A stretch of 64,000 nucleotides of DNA from Palaemon carinicauda (lineage: Eukaryota; Arthropoda; Malacostraca; Decapoda; Palaemonidae): NCBI RefSeq assembly GCF_036898095.1, contig NC_090759.1:28000434-28064433 (forward strand), given 5' to 3'. The position numbers were made by a program, and so were the translations under genes. Below, piece after piece: positions 12,538 through 22,345 of the stretch. A model generated the notes under the pieces. The model was not told the origin of the DNA, did not search any database, and saw only the letters and a list, made by a program, of their open reading frames with translations. Every line of letters begins with the position of its first letter. Position 1 is the stretch's first letter.

Positions 12538-12672
12538 ACACTTCCGTCTAAGGGAAGGGTCGGTCATTAAAAGTGAAAGAGAGTCCATACTCTCTTCGTC
12601 ACCAACACTTCCGTCTAAGGGAAGGGTCGGCCATTTAAAAGTGAAAGAGAGTCCATACTCTCTTCGTCACCA
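12538..12672. repeat. 66-bp tandem duplication in DIRS C leader
   Basis: CACTTCCGTCTAAGGGAAGG through TCTCTTCGTCACCA occurs twice in direct orientation, at about 12538-12604 and 12606-12672, with only small differences. It lies between Gag and the left terminal repeat. Confidence 0.9.
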
Positions 12673-12837
12673 TAATTAAATCTATCCAAAACGAGTTCAA
12701 GTTTTGAAATGAAGATAAAACCCCTGCATAGCGAAAGCTCAAAACTGGAATAGTGTACTTCACCAAAACGTTGTGAAAACAAATCCAGTTAGGGACGGCG
12801 TATTTAGTAGGTCTTGCCTGTGGCACGACAGAGGAAA

Positions 12838-13002
12838 AATTGAGTTCTTGTTGACAAGAAGTACTTGAGTACCTGCTCACAGATGGCGCTGTTGTGTACA
12901 CCCCCACCTGTATAGCGATCGCTGGCGTATCCCGACCTTAGATTTCTGTCGGGCAACAGAGTTGACAGCTACATGATCATCGGGTAAGATTAATATTGAA
13001 AA
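12838..13002 (-). repeat. DIRS C left inverted terminal repeat
   Basis: The reverse complement matches 6660-6820, including TCTGTCGGGCAACAGAGTTG, GCGATCGCTGGCGTATCCCG and CATGATCATCGGGTAAG. The outermost bases (TTTTCAATATTAATCTTACC read on the minus strand) differ from the right end, as is usual for DIRS. Confidence 0.85.
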
Positions 13003-13038
13003 CTTGAAATTACAAAGGTACAGAGCAAACAATGTTAC

Positions 13039-13171
13039 CTTGGGTCCTCCAAGATGGCAATGCTCATATTGCCTTCATTCACATGAAGAGTGGAATTACT
13101 TGTGACATCAGTGATTTGTACATCCATGTTACCTTTTCCAACAAAGCCTGCTATTTGGCCATGAAGACCAC
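13039..13171 (-). CDS. FAM185A: FAM185A-like, fifth exon found
   Basis: 133 nt on the minus strand. The acceptor CATTTTCAG precedes 13171 and the donor CCAAG|GTAAC follows 13039. The frame enters with two bases completing a split Ser codon and leaves after two bases of the next codon. The peptide SGLHGQIAGFVGKGNMDVQI continues the beta-repeat pattern and ends NMSIAILEDP. Reading through the donor reaches a TAA at once, consistent with splicing. The intron beyond is occupied by DIRS C from 13002 downward. The next exon would have to start in phase 2 and was not found in 1-13002. Confidence 0.75.
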
Positions 13172-13559
13172 CTGAAAATGTCAAGTGAAAACTGCTCATA
13201 TAACTAAAGATATGTAAACTAAGATTTTCAATGAAATAAATATCACAGCTTATAATACACTAACTGAGAGAAGTTCAAGCTAAATTATTTTTATACTCCA
13301 TACACATAACCTAAGTTTACTTATACTGTAGTGATGTGTGTATAGGATCCAAGAGTTCAGTCATGAAGCTGATGAAATTACTCTTTGGTGAAACAGCTAC
13401 TCAGCTGAGATTTTCACTGACGACAGTATTCATGGCTTACACAGCACCAATTAAGTAATGCATGAATAAAATAGACAATCCTCCTCTTTTAACCTTAGAA
13501 CCAGTAATATTTTCAAAATCTTCAATTGTCAAAAACTAAACATGAAACAATTCACTTAC

Positions 13560-13740
13560 TTATAGAAACATTGCCTTTCCTTAGTACCAAATCTGTACAT
13601 CCATGAAGATTTTTAAGACATATATTTCCACGGTGGGCAGTAATTTCTCCTTGTGTCATATACGATGAATTGATAGCAGTGTCAAGTTCCTCTGCATCTA
13701 TGGACATAGCCATCCCTTGGAGTCTCTTGGCAGTGATATT
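13560..13740 (-). CDS. FAM185A: FAM185A-like, fourth exon
   Basis: 181 nt on the minus strand. The acceptor TTGTCTGTAG precedes AAT ATC ACT, starting in phase 0. The donor ATAA|GTAAGT leaves one extra base. The peptide starts NITAKRLQGMAMSIDAEELD and includes SSYMTQGEITAHRGNICLKN. This parallels the FAM185A segment in which a Leu-Gln-Gly turn is followed by a Thr/Ser-Ser-x-x-x-x-x-Gly-x-Ile repeat. Intron 4, to the fifth exon, is only 388 bp and is the one intron here without a DIRS copy. Confidence 0.8.
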
Positions 13741-13939
13741 CTACAGACAAGAATCATGAAATGAAATACATGACAGACAATATCCATCATTTAATCATGT
13801 ATTTAAAGAATACAGTACATAGTTTTATGAAACAAAACATATTTTTTCAATACAAACCCCCTAATATGCTGCCTTGCTTATGTGTAATAAAATACTGGTT
13901 GCTACAAGACAGTGAGCTGTGATGTCTCTGCAAGTGTGG

Positions 13940-15480
13940 CTGGCACAGCAGGTTGAGCCAACTGGCAAGTTCCCTGAAAACATCTGACAGCAACATCAAA
14001 AGGTCTGGGTACCACTCAGATTGTGGCTATTTGGGGGCCACTAAAGTCAGTCTGAGATTTGTAGTAAAGTTGACTTCTCTTCCGATTAGGCAGAACTGCA
14101 GAAAAGCAAGAGTATCAAAGTTGTCTTGTGGATGCTGGAAGGCCTCCTAAAGTGCCACTATCTGGTATGGGACTGGTGAGCAATATATTTGGAGTTTTAT
14201 AGTTGAAGTTCGTCACAAACAGGTCTTTAACCCTTTTACCCCCAGGCTATTTGGAAATTTCCAACCCTTAACCCCCCCGGGGTTATTTTTTTCCCAGCAC
14301 ATTTTACAGTATATTTTTTTAAAATTGCTCTAACAGCCTTAATTTTTGTCATAGAGAGGTCAGGTTGGTCTCATTCTCTTGGAAAATTCCTGAATTTTCT
14401 CAAAAAATTATAAAAAATGTGAAAATTTTTTTTTATAGCATTTTTTTGCAAGGACGTACCGGTACGTCCATGGGGGTAAAGGGATGGCTTTTGTGAAACG
14501 TACCAGTACGTCCTTTGGGGGTAAAAGGGTTAATTCTGCGGAACCCCAAAGAGTCAGGAGACTTTTCAGCACTTGAGAATGAAGAGACCACTTCGTAATT
14601 GGCAATCCCGTTCTTCTTGCCCGGTTTGAACCGTGCATCTAGGTCTACTGCATATGTGGGCCTGTTTTGCCAGCTTGCAAATGTGTTGAGAAGCAGCAGC
14701 AACTCCTTGCTTGTTGATGTAAGCCACTACAGTAATGCTGTTATTCATCAATGCTACTGAGTGGCCTACCAGATATTGTTGGAATGATTGCAGAGCCAGG
14801 AGTGCTGTCTTCAGCTCCAGCAGATTGTTATGCTGGCCCTTCTCTTTGGACCAGCAATCCAGTTCCCTAGGTGCTCACCCCAGCCTTTTTTTGACGTGTC
14901 CAAAAATAGAAGAATCTCTGTGGTGAGCATTCCCGAGGAGTTCCCTCAAAGACATTATTGTCATCTAACAACCAGCATAGATCCTCTCTTATCTCCACTT
15001 AAACAGGAACTAGATGGTGAGGGGAATCGATGGCTGCTGACCAATAAATCTTCAAGGACCACTAAAGAGAACACTGGTGTAATCAATCGTGTAGCACAAG
15101 CTTCTTTAGGGATGACAGATCCCCCAGATCATGGCAAAAAGAGAAGCTCTTCTCACTGTTGAAGAAGTGCTTCTGTGAAGACGACAGGATCAGCGAACTG
15201 TCTAGGCATGTGCCCAAGTTGAGACAAGAGTGAACACTCAAATGAACACTTGAGGGTGGTAGATATTTGAAGCCGACAAACTTGAACAGGGAAACAAAGG
15301 AACTTCCTTGAAGATCGACATATTGGTATTTGGAAGTATGCATTGCTCAGCTCTAAAGAGACCATATCGTTGTTCGCTCTGATGGTAGTTCGTATGGTGC
15401 TCGCTATCTCCATCTTGAATGGGGTTTATAGCACAAACTTGCTCAAGGCTGAGAGGTCAATGATATCTCCACCCCCCATG
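13940..15480 (-). pseudogene. DIRS D/I RT-RNase H remnant
   Basis: On the minus strand, 15413-15160 reads MEIASTIRTTIRANNDMVSL then ELSNAYFQIPICRSSRKFLC. This is the RT motif corresponding to copy A LDLKDAYFQIPIHPSSRKYL, with the Asp replaced by Ser-Asn. 14751-14566 reads SITVVAYINKQG, the RNase H block NTTVVAYINKQG of copy A, and QTGQEERDCQ for its PGKRNVLADN. 14534-14570 retains TLWGSAE. 14226-13940 aligns with the segment after RNase H (LVAPLWHHAEWF in copy A). A MITE at 14231-14529 interrupts it. Not functional. Confidence 0.75.
14231..14529. mobile_element. piggyBac-type MITE with TTAA duplication
   Basis: A 299-bp element starts CCCTTTTACCCCCA and ends with its exact reverse complement. 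It is flanked on both sides by TTAA (14227-14230 and 14530-14533). A CCC terminus and TTAA target are diagnostic of the piggyBac superfamily. Inside lies the perfect 18-bp palindrome GGACGTACCGGTACGTCC (14452-14469) and a related half at 14497-14515. There is no coding capacity. It sits inside the DIRS D/I remnant, so it inserted later. Confidence 0.88.
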
Positions 15481-15779
15481 TTACAATGTAAAAGCCTGGA
15501 AAGTCCGGTCCATTCAACGATGGTAATTCGTCATCTGTCAATTTGTCATTTATTACTTTTATCTTATCAACAGACAAGTGACAAATAAAGGAATTCAAAA
15601 ATTAATTTTTACTAATCAATTCAATAAAAAAGTTACAATAAAAATACTAGAAAACATGTTTTTTGTATGTGTATTTAATTCTTTAAATTCAAGATTGTGC
15701 AATCGCTTTCAGAACATTAATTTTTGGGTTACGATAATTTTTCCATTTTTTTTTTAATAAACAGGTTCATGTCTATATA

Positions 15780-16130
15780 CCGGTGTTTTTTCTTTTGGCT
15801 TAGTTCTTCTTGGATGAGCTTCCAAATACTTGGATGACTAACATTCACTGTGTTTCAGTGCCCTATGGTAGGCTTCTAAACTATTTGTAGTACAAGCAAT
15901 CCCCAACATACATCGATCACAAACATTCCATATACTTAATGAAAATAGAGGTTCAAAGTGCTGCCACCTCCTTTCACTTTTTCCTCTAGTTGGTCATATA
16001 TAATTATTTTCAAATAATATACGATTAACTGAAATATCATTGTCGTCTACAAGTTGTTCATATTCATCTACAAAATCAACCACCAGCAAGAAGGCAAGGG
16101 CTTCAAAACAGCGCATATTCCTATTAGAAC
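15780..16130 (-). pseudogene. MULE-like transposase C-terminal remnant
   Basis: The minus strand reads FEALAFLLVVDFVDEY, then a stop, then PTRGKSERRWQHFEPLFSLS followed by IWNVCDR, TTNSLEAYHRAL and YLEAHPRR. In animal FLYWCH/MULE proteins the matching region reads P-x-F-x-x-x-x-WN-x-Y ... R-x-NN-x-E-x-WH-R ... HP-x-x-W. Two in-frame stops and lost conserved residues (NN to NS, WH to YH) show decay. The call is by motif spacing recalled from that family. Confidence 0.55.
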
Positions 16131-16175
16131 TTTAATATTTGAGACCGTGAGCCTTGCATTTATCTCTGCTACAGT

Positions 16176-16379
16176 TTAAGTGTGATTATGATTCTCAATT
16201 TTCTTCAGCTCTACATAGTTTTCATCTGTAAGAAGCCTTGCCTTGCATGAACAGTTTTCACACCTCCAGTTTATCTTTAGTCCAACAGCATTCTCCTTAT
16301 TCTTTGTGTATATATAATTCTCTTGATTGACCACTTTGTTTCTCCCTTTCTCTGAAGTAATAACCTTGTGGGTAGCCAT
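16176..16379 (-). pseudogene. FLYWCH zinc-finger domain of a MULE-type transposase
   Basis: This minus-strand frame opens with Met at 16379. It reads KGRNKVVNQENYIYTKNKEN and NWRCENCSCKARLLTDENYV, and ends ENHNHT before a stop. The pattern Y-x-Y ... W-x-C-x-x-x-x-C-x-A-x-L-x-T ... HNH is the FLYWCH C2H2 signature (Cys at WRC and at NCSC, His pair at the end). In animals this domain commonly heads Mutator-like transposases. It could also be an exapted host exon, but the decayed MULE block just downstream favours a transposon. Confidence 0.7.
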
Positions 16380-16414
16380 GTTGATGGATGGGAGTTTTGT
16401 ATGAAAACTAATTC

Positions 16415-16417
<3 letters not shown>

Positions 16418-16499
<82 letters not shown>
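16418..16499. repeat. (GA)n microsatellite, about 82 bp
   Basis: A near-perfect GA tract inside the MULE-type insertion. Confidence 0.97.
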
Positions 16500-16501
<2 letters not shown>

Positions 16502-19089
16502 GTTTAAAACAATTATAATTGTTAGAGAGAGTGTTTAGAACAAATAAAACTGATCAACAACCATTTTAATTTAATAGCATTGTGTGTGTAATTTATGTAT
16601 TTATGAGATAAACTGACCAACGATGAATTGACAAAAGGTGAAACCGGGCACAAATTGCCTTAGCACCGACTGGAACCATCCCTTTCAAGCTTTGGCTTCC
16701 GCATTTTCACCTCTGATAGTAAGATGAGACGATTCTCTGAGGTAGGACTGTACGCGGAGGGCATCGTTGGTTTCCTAGTGAGGGAAGGATGATGGCCAGC
16801 GAATGGGAGGTGGTACCCAGCTACAAGGATACTTGCCATCCAGTCATCTGTACCATGGTACTGCCACCTTGCCCATTAGCTCGATAGACATCCCCAAACT
16901 CGTGTCAGTAGGTGGAGGGGACTACCTTCCCTAATGTCCTCTAGCTCTTCTCCTGCATCTTTCCCTTCTAGGGTGGCTAAAATAGGGCTGAAAGGGGCTA
17001 AGATCCTTGGATCTCCTGGGGGAGATGGTACACATGTATCAGACCTAGACCTAGACCTAGGGGTCGTTTAGGGGTTAACTTCAGTCAGGTTAACAACTTG
17101 ATCTTTTAAACTGAACTTTAAGTTCTAGATTTTTTAAAAAGACAGCTCAGTGGAAAATGGGGTCCTGGATGGTTTTCTTCCATTTTTTTCCATCATACCT
17201 TTTCATCTGGGAGAAAGAGGCCTGAACTCTGGATGGTCGAGTCATTGCTCAATGCCAAACCGTCTCTTTGCCCTATCTGCCTGGAAATTTGGCAGCTACA
17301 GTACTGCATTCCTCCTTTTAAACACCCAGTTGGTCCACAGGTGGGCTAAAAAGGTGACAACCTTCACCCCTGACAACACAAGGTCAGGTATTTCTTTTTG
17401 TTCTTAGGATTCAAGAGATCCTGAGAGGGCTCTTAGGATTCAAAAGATCCTGAGAGGAAGTGTAGTAAGCCACTGTCTAAAACCAGGTTGCTAGAAGGTT
17501 AGCCATTGTTTTAGCTTCAATATTTGTCAACTCGGAGGCAGAACAGATTGTCGATGACGCTCCATGTCTTTCAACAGAAGTACGTGGGTCCAAGGTTATG
17601 ACTGCGTTAATGAGAAGAGGAAAGTGGATGACCTCTTCTGGGACATAAAACCTTCTTTATCTCAAAAGAGCAGGCGGTGAGATCCTGTTTGATCTGCTGG
17701 TCCACAGTGAATTACTCTGGGCCAGACACCTGGGTGCTCATGATGTCTAATGCTTTCCTCGGAGTTGCAAGGAATGCCTCGATCTCTGTAGGGCTCTGAA
17801 GTGATGGTCCATCAATGTCTTGCCCCATTACCCTAAGCTCTTTCCTCCTCCCCTAAACTATTGATTTGCCTCATCAGGACAAGAACCTTCAAGAATGTAG
17901 ACTCCGTCTCCGTATTTACAGCTTTTGCCGGAGCTGGGCCCGAATCTGGTGCCAAATGGTCAGTTGTGTCTAACGACTCCTGACTCCTAGGAGGTGGGGA
18001 GTAGACTCATTCAGAAGGCCATTACGGAATTCTGTCTAGGCCGAGACTGGACTATCTCCTATAGTTTCAGGGGATGGCCCGCTTCCACACTCGCAGGCTT
18101 ATACCTCCAAAATGCTAATGCAGTCACATAGGGAATGCCTGAGGACCGAGTTGTTCTTGAAAAGGATTCCTTCAGATAAAAGAGAAGAGAGCTTCATTAT
18201 GATAGGGAGAGACTGGGCTCATTCTATCCATTCTTAAGGAAGAAGCTTTCCTTCTAAACTGGGACCTTACTTTTGGCGATCGTTCCCTCATGAGTTGGCT
18301 TCTGAATTCTCTATAACTCAGTACATGAGATCTAAGGAGTTGGAGAGCATAAAGGAGATAGATCTATGAAAATAATAGCGAGTGCAAGTGCTCAATGGGA
18401 TCTGATCATGTTTAAGAAACTTTCTGCTTGGTCTATGTCGCTCACCTGAAGTTGCAGGATCCTTCCGAGGGGAATGTGCGAACATTGGTGAGTGCATTCA
18501 AAAAGCATATCAGAACACTGCGCTCTGCTAAAGGGTGGGTGCGCATTGTAGAGTGAGAGCGAAAAGTAGAGCACTCATGTACAGAGGGGTAAGTACACAG
18601 AGGGTGAATGTCTGTTGCTTGAGAACAGGTTAGTGTTAAAGCATAGGCGAGATCATGACCTAATAGGTGATTGCACACTAACCGGAGAGTGAGTGTGCAA
18701 TTGTGAGTAGAGGATCATTTTCTAAAAGACAGCGCCTGACATGGAGAATCCTCACTACGAGAATGCAGTGCACTAACATAGGAATGCGGGTAGTGGAATG
18801 CAGGAATGATAAGGTGAGTGTGCTAAAGTGTGAGGTGAAGCTCTGTCTAGCGAATAACGTGGGCATTTAAAGTATTGATATTGCGAACCTAAGTACACTC
18901 CGGATAATGTGGGTATTCTCTATCTGGAGAGTGAATAGGACCCCATGACTGAGCTGAAGACTTGCACTATGTGCGTAAAGATGAGTGCACACTAAGAAAA
19001 CTTTTATACAAGTGTGCACTAGGAGGAGAGCACGGTTGAAAAAAAGGTGCATTGCGCACAGGTGATTGTGCTTTCCTTGGGGAGCGTGT

Positions 19090-19384
19090 TTAATGGTTTA
19101 AAGGCCGCTCATGAATGGCAGAAGCAAGGGACAATGCCCAAGAGACTGACCATATATACACATTATCAGTTCCCAAGCCCGCTCTCCACCCAAGCTAGAA
19201 CCAAGGAGGGCTAGGCAATGGGTGCTGATAACTCAGCAGATAGACTTATAGGCTCCCCCAAACCCTCCATCCTTAGCTCAAGGACGGTGATGTTGCAGCA
19301 ACTAAAGAAACTAACAAGATTAAGCAGGACTAACCCGAGTCTGGTGATCACCAGTCAGGGATGTTACCACATCGGCCACCAAAA
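19090..19384 (-). mobile_element. tRNA-derived SINE
   Basis: Read on the minus strand it begins GGTGGCCGATGTGGTAACAT, which resembles the A-box region of a Ser/Leu tRNA (GTGGCCGAGTGGTTAAGG). About 45 bp further is GGGTTAGTCCTGC (19336-19324), a slightly decayed B box (consensus GGTTCGANTCC). A non-tRNA body of about 230 bp follows, with GGTTTGGGGGAGCCTATA and GGTCAGTCTCTTGGGCATTG. It is inserted in the Gag remnant of DIRS D/I. It is not a functional tRNA: no acceptor stem forms. Confidence 0.75.
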
Positions 19385-19588
19385 CCACACAGAAAGAGTG
19401 CACGACTGCAGTTGAATACTCTGGGCCTGGAGTTGTGGACTATTTGGTAAGTGTGTGCAGCCAGAAGAGCGAGCATGAACTGATGAGCGTGCTTCTAAAT
19501 GTGAGTGCACACAAACAGGCAAGGGGTCCAGATCCAATGAGAGCACGCAAACTGAAGAATGCTCAAGTTCAGAAACAGCAGTTTCCTG

Positions 19589-19604
19589 GGGGGGGGGGGG
19601 GGGG
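19589..19604. repeat. Poly-G run
   Basis: About 16 consecutive G in the decayed Gag of DIRS D/I. Confidence 0.9.
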
Positions 19605-20896
19605 CTGTGCAAACAATGGGCCTTGTGTACACAGAGTGCACGAACCCAACCTGCTTCCACATGAGAGTGCACTCAAATTGATAATTCCAAAATTCAATGA
19701 GTCCTCATAAAATCAATGCTTAAAAGTGTGTGCACTAACAGGCGAATGTGTGCTAGAGTGCAAACAGTCCAATGCATGCGAGTGCATACAGGAGAGTGCG
19801 TGAACAGGAGTGTGCTCATGGGCACAAACAGGTGAGTGTGTGAAAGCATGTGATTGTGAACAGGTGAGCACCCTCCAACAGAAGGATAAGCACACATTGG
19901 TGAATCCTCAAGCTCCAATAAATGTGACCTAAGAGGTGATGACAAGTGCCTTGAAGAATGCATGCTAACAGGCGAGCGTACGAGTCTTGATCCATGAGCA
20001 CCAATAGGTGAGCTAGTGATAGCATGACCTAGAGAGTGCACACTCAGATATATGGTCAGGAATGCTCACAGCTGGGAGCGCCTTAACATGGGGGGGCCCA
20101 TACTAACAGGCGAATGCATGCCAGCATGGGCGCACACTCATAGATGTGCAAGCATGAGGCCTATAACAAAGATAAGAACATATTTCTTGTGCACTGTATA
20201 ACTCCTGGGCTCTCTCCTCATGGCCTCTGGCAGGCATTTGCAACAGTACTCGCCATCCTCATAAGGACAAGGTTGATGGTATAGGGCTGGGTGGAAAGGG
20301 AGGCCAAAGGTGCTTTCTTCTCTTACTTGAGAGTCATGTGGAGACGAGAGAGATGCGGAAGGTAACAATCTGTGAACAACGCCGCCTTCCAAGGCCTCAT
20401 GATAGTATTTTCCTGTGAGGTTGCATGGGAAGGTGTACTCACAGAGGGTGTACTCACAGAGGAAGACGTGAATCCTTAAGGCGTCGTCCTTCGATGGGTC
20501 ACCATCTGGGCTCACTCCAAATTAATGGTGGAGTACCTGCCTCTCTTGGGGAAGCAGATAGGACAGAAGGAGAAGAATCTCACTTTGCCAACTTTTTCCT
20601 CTTTTTGCTGTACTAAAGCCACCGTGTCAACAGCCACTTTACACTCCTTGTAGGGTGATGACTCTCTGCTGTCATGGCCCCTGAAGTTAGGCCTGAACAA
20701 TGAATGAGGGTCTACCGAGCTCTTGCTCATAAACATTCTGCATCTACGAGCTGGAATGCCAAGGCAGGATTACATGCACACACATGGTTTCTCCATTCCT
20801 CCAAACAATCAGCAAACTGTAAAGAAAAAGAAAATATAGAAAAGCCAAGCAAGTCTGTACAACTCATTGGCTGAAGTCAAAGTGGATACTCCTATC

Positions 20897-21058
20897 AAAG
20901 GATGAAGAATTGTATGTGTAAGAAAAACCAGAATGCAGAGGCATATCCATCTTGCCAACTTTTGCAAAGGATGAAGAATTGTATTTGTGTAAGAAAAACC
21001 AGAATTCAGAGGCATATCCCTCTTGCTAACTTTTGCAAAAAAAAAAAAAAAAAAAAAA
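20897..21058. repeat. 70-bp tandem duplication followed by poly-A
   Basis: AAGGATGAAGAATTGTAT...AGAAAAACCAGAAT.CAGAGGCATATCC.TCTTGC.AACTTTTGC occurs at about 20897-20964 and 20965-21036, followed by about 22 A (21037-21058). The block ends about 30 bp inside intron 3 from the exon 3 donor. Confidence 0.9.
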
Positions 21059-21089
21059 TCTACTAATGGATTTTTACGAGACTACTTAC

Positions 21090-21289
21090 AGTTTTTTTCG
21101 CATTTACAAAAAGATTCCCCTGCAGTGTTCCATCAGCAATGATGGATCCCATCTTTGTAGTTATATGAATATTATGACTCTTAAGCCCCTTTGTATTAAT
21201 ATTGCCATTAAATGTATTAATGTTTACTTCATCCGCTTCCATGCCATTGATGTGTACGTCTGCATCATTAAAGAGTTTTATTTCCAGAT
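21090..21289 (-). CDS. FAM185A: FAM185A-like, third exon
   Basis: 200 nt on the minus strand. The acceptor TTCACTTTCAG precedes 21289 and the donor AAAACT|GTAAGT follows 21090. It enters with two bases completing a split Asp codon and leaves in phase 0. The peptide begins DLEIKLFNDADVHINGMEAD and includes NINTFNGNINTKGLKSHNIH and TTKMGSIIADGTLQGN. It has the short alternating beta-strand/Gly-turn repeats of the DUF4097-like fold. In FAM185A the matching stretch follows the PLKFGLDIK segment; here the joined exons give PIKYDLEIK. Confidence 0.82.
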
Positions 21290-21911
21290 CTGAAAGTGAA
21301 AAAACACCTTTAAAACTACATTTACCAAAGAATTATCAATTTATCAAAACATACAAATCATTGAGCATTCTAACAGCTGTTCGGATACAATTTTGAGAGC
21401 CCTAAATTTTGTTTTGGTGATTTCCTACTATCAATAGTGAACAAAATATTCCTTGTATGTTCTGACCACTGTGTCCTCTAATCACTATTACTAGCTAAGC
21501 TACAATCCTAGTTGGAAAAGCAGGATGCTCTAAGGTCAAGGGCTCCAACAGGGAAAAATAACACTGAGGAAAGGAAATAAGGAAACAATGGCATGCCTAA
21601 GTGTTCAAACAAGATAACTGTCAAAGATGGTTGTGCCATACCCTCTGTAGGCGATGGCACAACCCAAAAACAGAGAACAATAGTTTGATTTTAAAGTGTC
21701 CTCCTAGAGGAGCTGTTTACCATAGCTAAGGTCTCTCTTAAACGCTTACCAAGTTTTAAGTACCCACTGAACAACTATAGTACAATAGTTAACTCATATA
21801 GTGGAGAATTCTTTGGTTATCTTAGTGTTGTCAGGTGTGGAAGGAAACACGAGAATATGTAAAGAATACATCAGACTATTCAGTGCATGTGCATGCAAGG
21901 GAAACATGAAA

Positions 21912-22345
21912 ATGTTATTTTATATTTTTCTAACCATACAAACCTGGAGCTCTTTACGTAGGAGATATTTCGGCGATAGCTGAAACTAGCCATTAAAGCT
22001 TTTGCAATGTGTAACTACCCTCCACTAGTCAGCGGAGGGGTGATAGAGGGGGTTGACAAACCACCCCACTCACACCAGCAATAGTAAACAACTGTCACTT
22101 TGCAATAGCGGCAAGACTTCCAAGGGAAGATGATCATCATCATCTTTGTCTACATCTTTTCCCACTTCTATGTGGGGTCGATGTTTCTGGTCAGCTTTCT
22201 CCATCTACCTCTGTCCCACACCTCATCACCGGGACCATTATGTGCAAGGAGCAACAGGTTTGCCTAGTTAGGAAAAAGACAAATTATTCCAAATTTGTCA
22301 TTTGTTCCGGCTACTGTATACACATACCTTACGCTCTTTACGTAT
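21912..22345 (-). repeat. DIRS E right terminal repeat and internal complementary region
   Basis: TTTTTCTAACCATACAAACC...GTAACTACCCTCC matches the right end of copy F (30310-30500). The junction AAATTTGTCATTTGTTCCGG at 22291-22310 joins the complements of the two ends. A LINE 3' fragment (22125-22240) has inserted in the middle. Confidence 0.8.
22125..22240 (-). mobile_element. RTE-like LINE 3' fragment
   Basis: The reverse complement (CAGAAACATCGACCCCACAT ... GAAAAGATG ... ATGATGATG) matches the 3' part of the plus-strand fragment at 47935-48118 (CAGAAACAATGACCTCACAT ... GGGAAAAGATGCAG). It ends in CAT trinucleotides, as RTE-type 3' tails often do. It is inserted in the right terminal repeat of DIRS E. 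Confidence 0.65.

Larger units (their letters stand above)
6627..13002 (-). mobile_element. DIRS-type YR retrotransposon copy C
   Basis: The element lies on the minus strand. Its terminal repeats are inverted relative to each other: 6660-6820 is the reverse complement of 12838-12985, sharing the GATGATCATGTAGCTG and CGATCGCTATACAGGTGGGG blocks. An internal complementary region near 6870-6955 joins the reverse complements of both termini, a DIRS hallmark. Reading from 13002 downward come Gag remnants, an RT thumb, RNase H and a tyrosine recombinase, all disrupted. The RT palm is missing. The left end lies 36 bp inside intron 5 of the FAM185A-like gene, in the same sense. Confidence 0.85.
15485..16660 (-). 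mobile_element. FLYWCH/MULE-type DNA transposon remnant
   Basis: This block separates the two halves of the RT of DIRS D/I, so it is an insertion. It carries a FLYWCH zinc finger (16379-16176) and, downstream, a C-terminal MULE-like block (about 15990-15780). Its ends share imperfect inverted similarity: TGTCAATTTGTCA...ATCTTATCAA near 15536-15570 and, inverted, TGTCAATTCATCG...ATCTCATAA near 16600-16640. A (GA)n tract lies within. Most of the transposase centre is missing. Confidence 0.6.
16660..20740 (-). pseudogene. DIRS D/I Gag and RT N-terminal remnant
   Basis: The 3' end (16780-16660) reads SAYSPTSENRLILLSEVKMR and corresponds to NSYAMGSAKGLALRAEVETM at the RT start of copy A. The 5' end (20736-20512) reads SKSSVDPHSLFRPNFRGHDS followed by a KECKVAVD stretch, aligning with the cysteine-bearing start of copy A Gag (DPHTLCPQCRGL). 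Between about 20050 and 18400 the minus strand has decayed repeats of the type HSPVCTHSH, which I interpret as an eroded RSPxRxRSP domain. Stops are numerous in every frame. Confidence 0.6.
13915..20750 (-). mobile_element. DIRS copy D/I, truncated and split by later insertions
   Basis: Gag (20740 to about 16780), RT start (about 16780-16660), RT palm (15480-15160), thumb/RNase H (15150-14534) and a post-RNase H segment (14226-13940) appear in the correct order for one minus-strand DIRS copy. It is interrupted by a FLYWCH/MULE remnant, a piggyBac-type MITE and a tRNA-derived SINE. No recombinase or terminal repeat is recognisable: the copy stops about 175 bp before exon 4. It is old, with many stops. 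It fills intron 3 in the same sense as the gene. Confidence 0.7.

Noticed and set aside
19300..19390. 5S rRNA-like stretch (GATTAAGCAGGACTAACCC)
   Set aside because: Initially compared with 5S rRNA, but the opposite strand shows a tRNA-like A box and B box at proper spacing plus a SINE body, which explains it better.
21033..21293. Plus-strand frame overlapping exon 3
   Set aside because: Antisense shadow of a spliced FAM185A-like exon; starts in the poly-A run.
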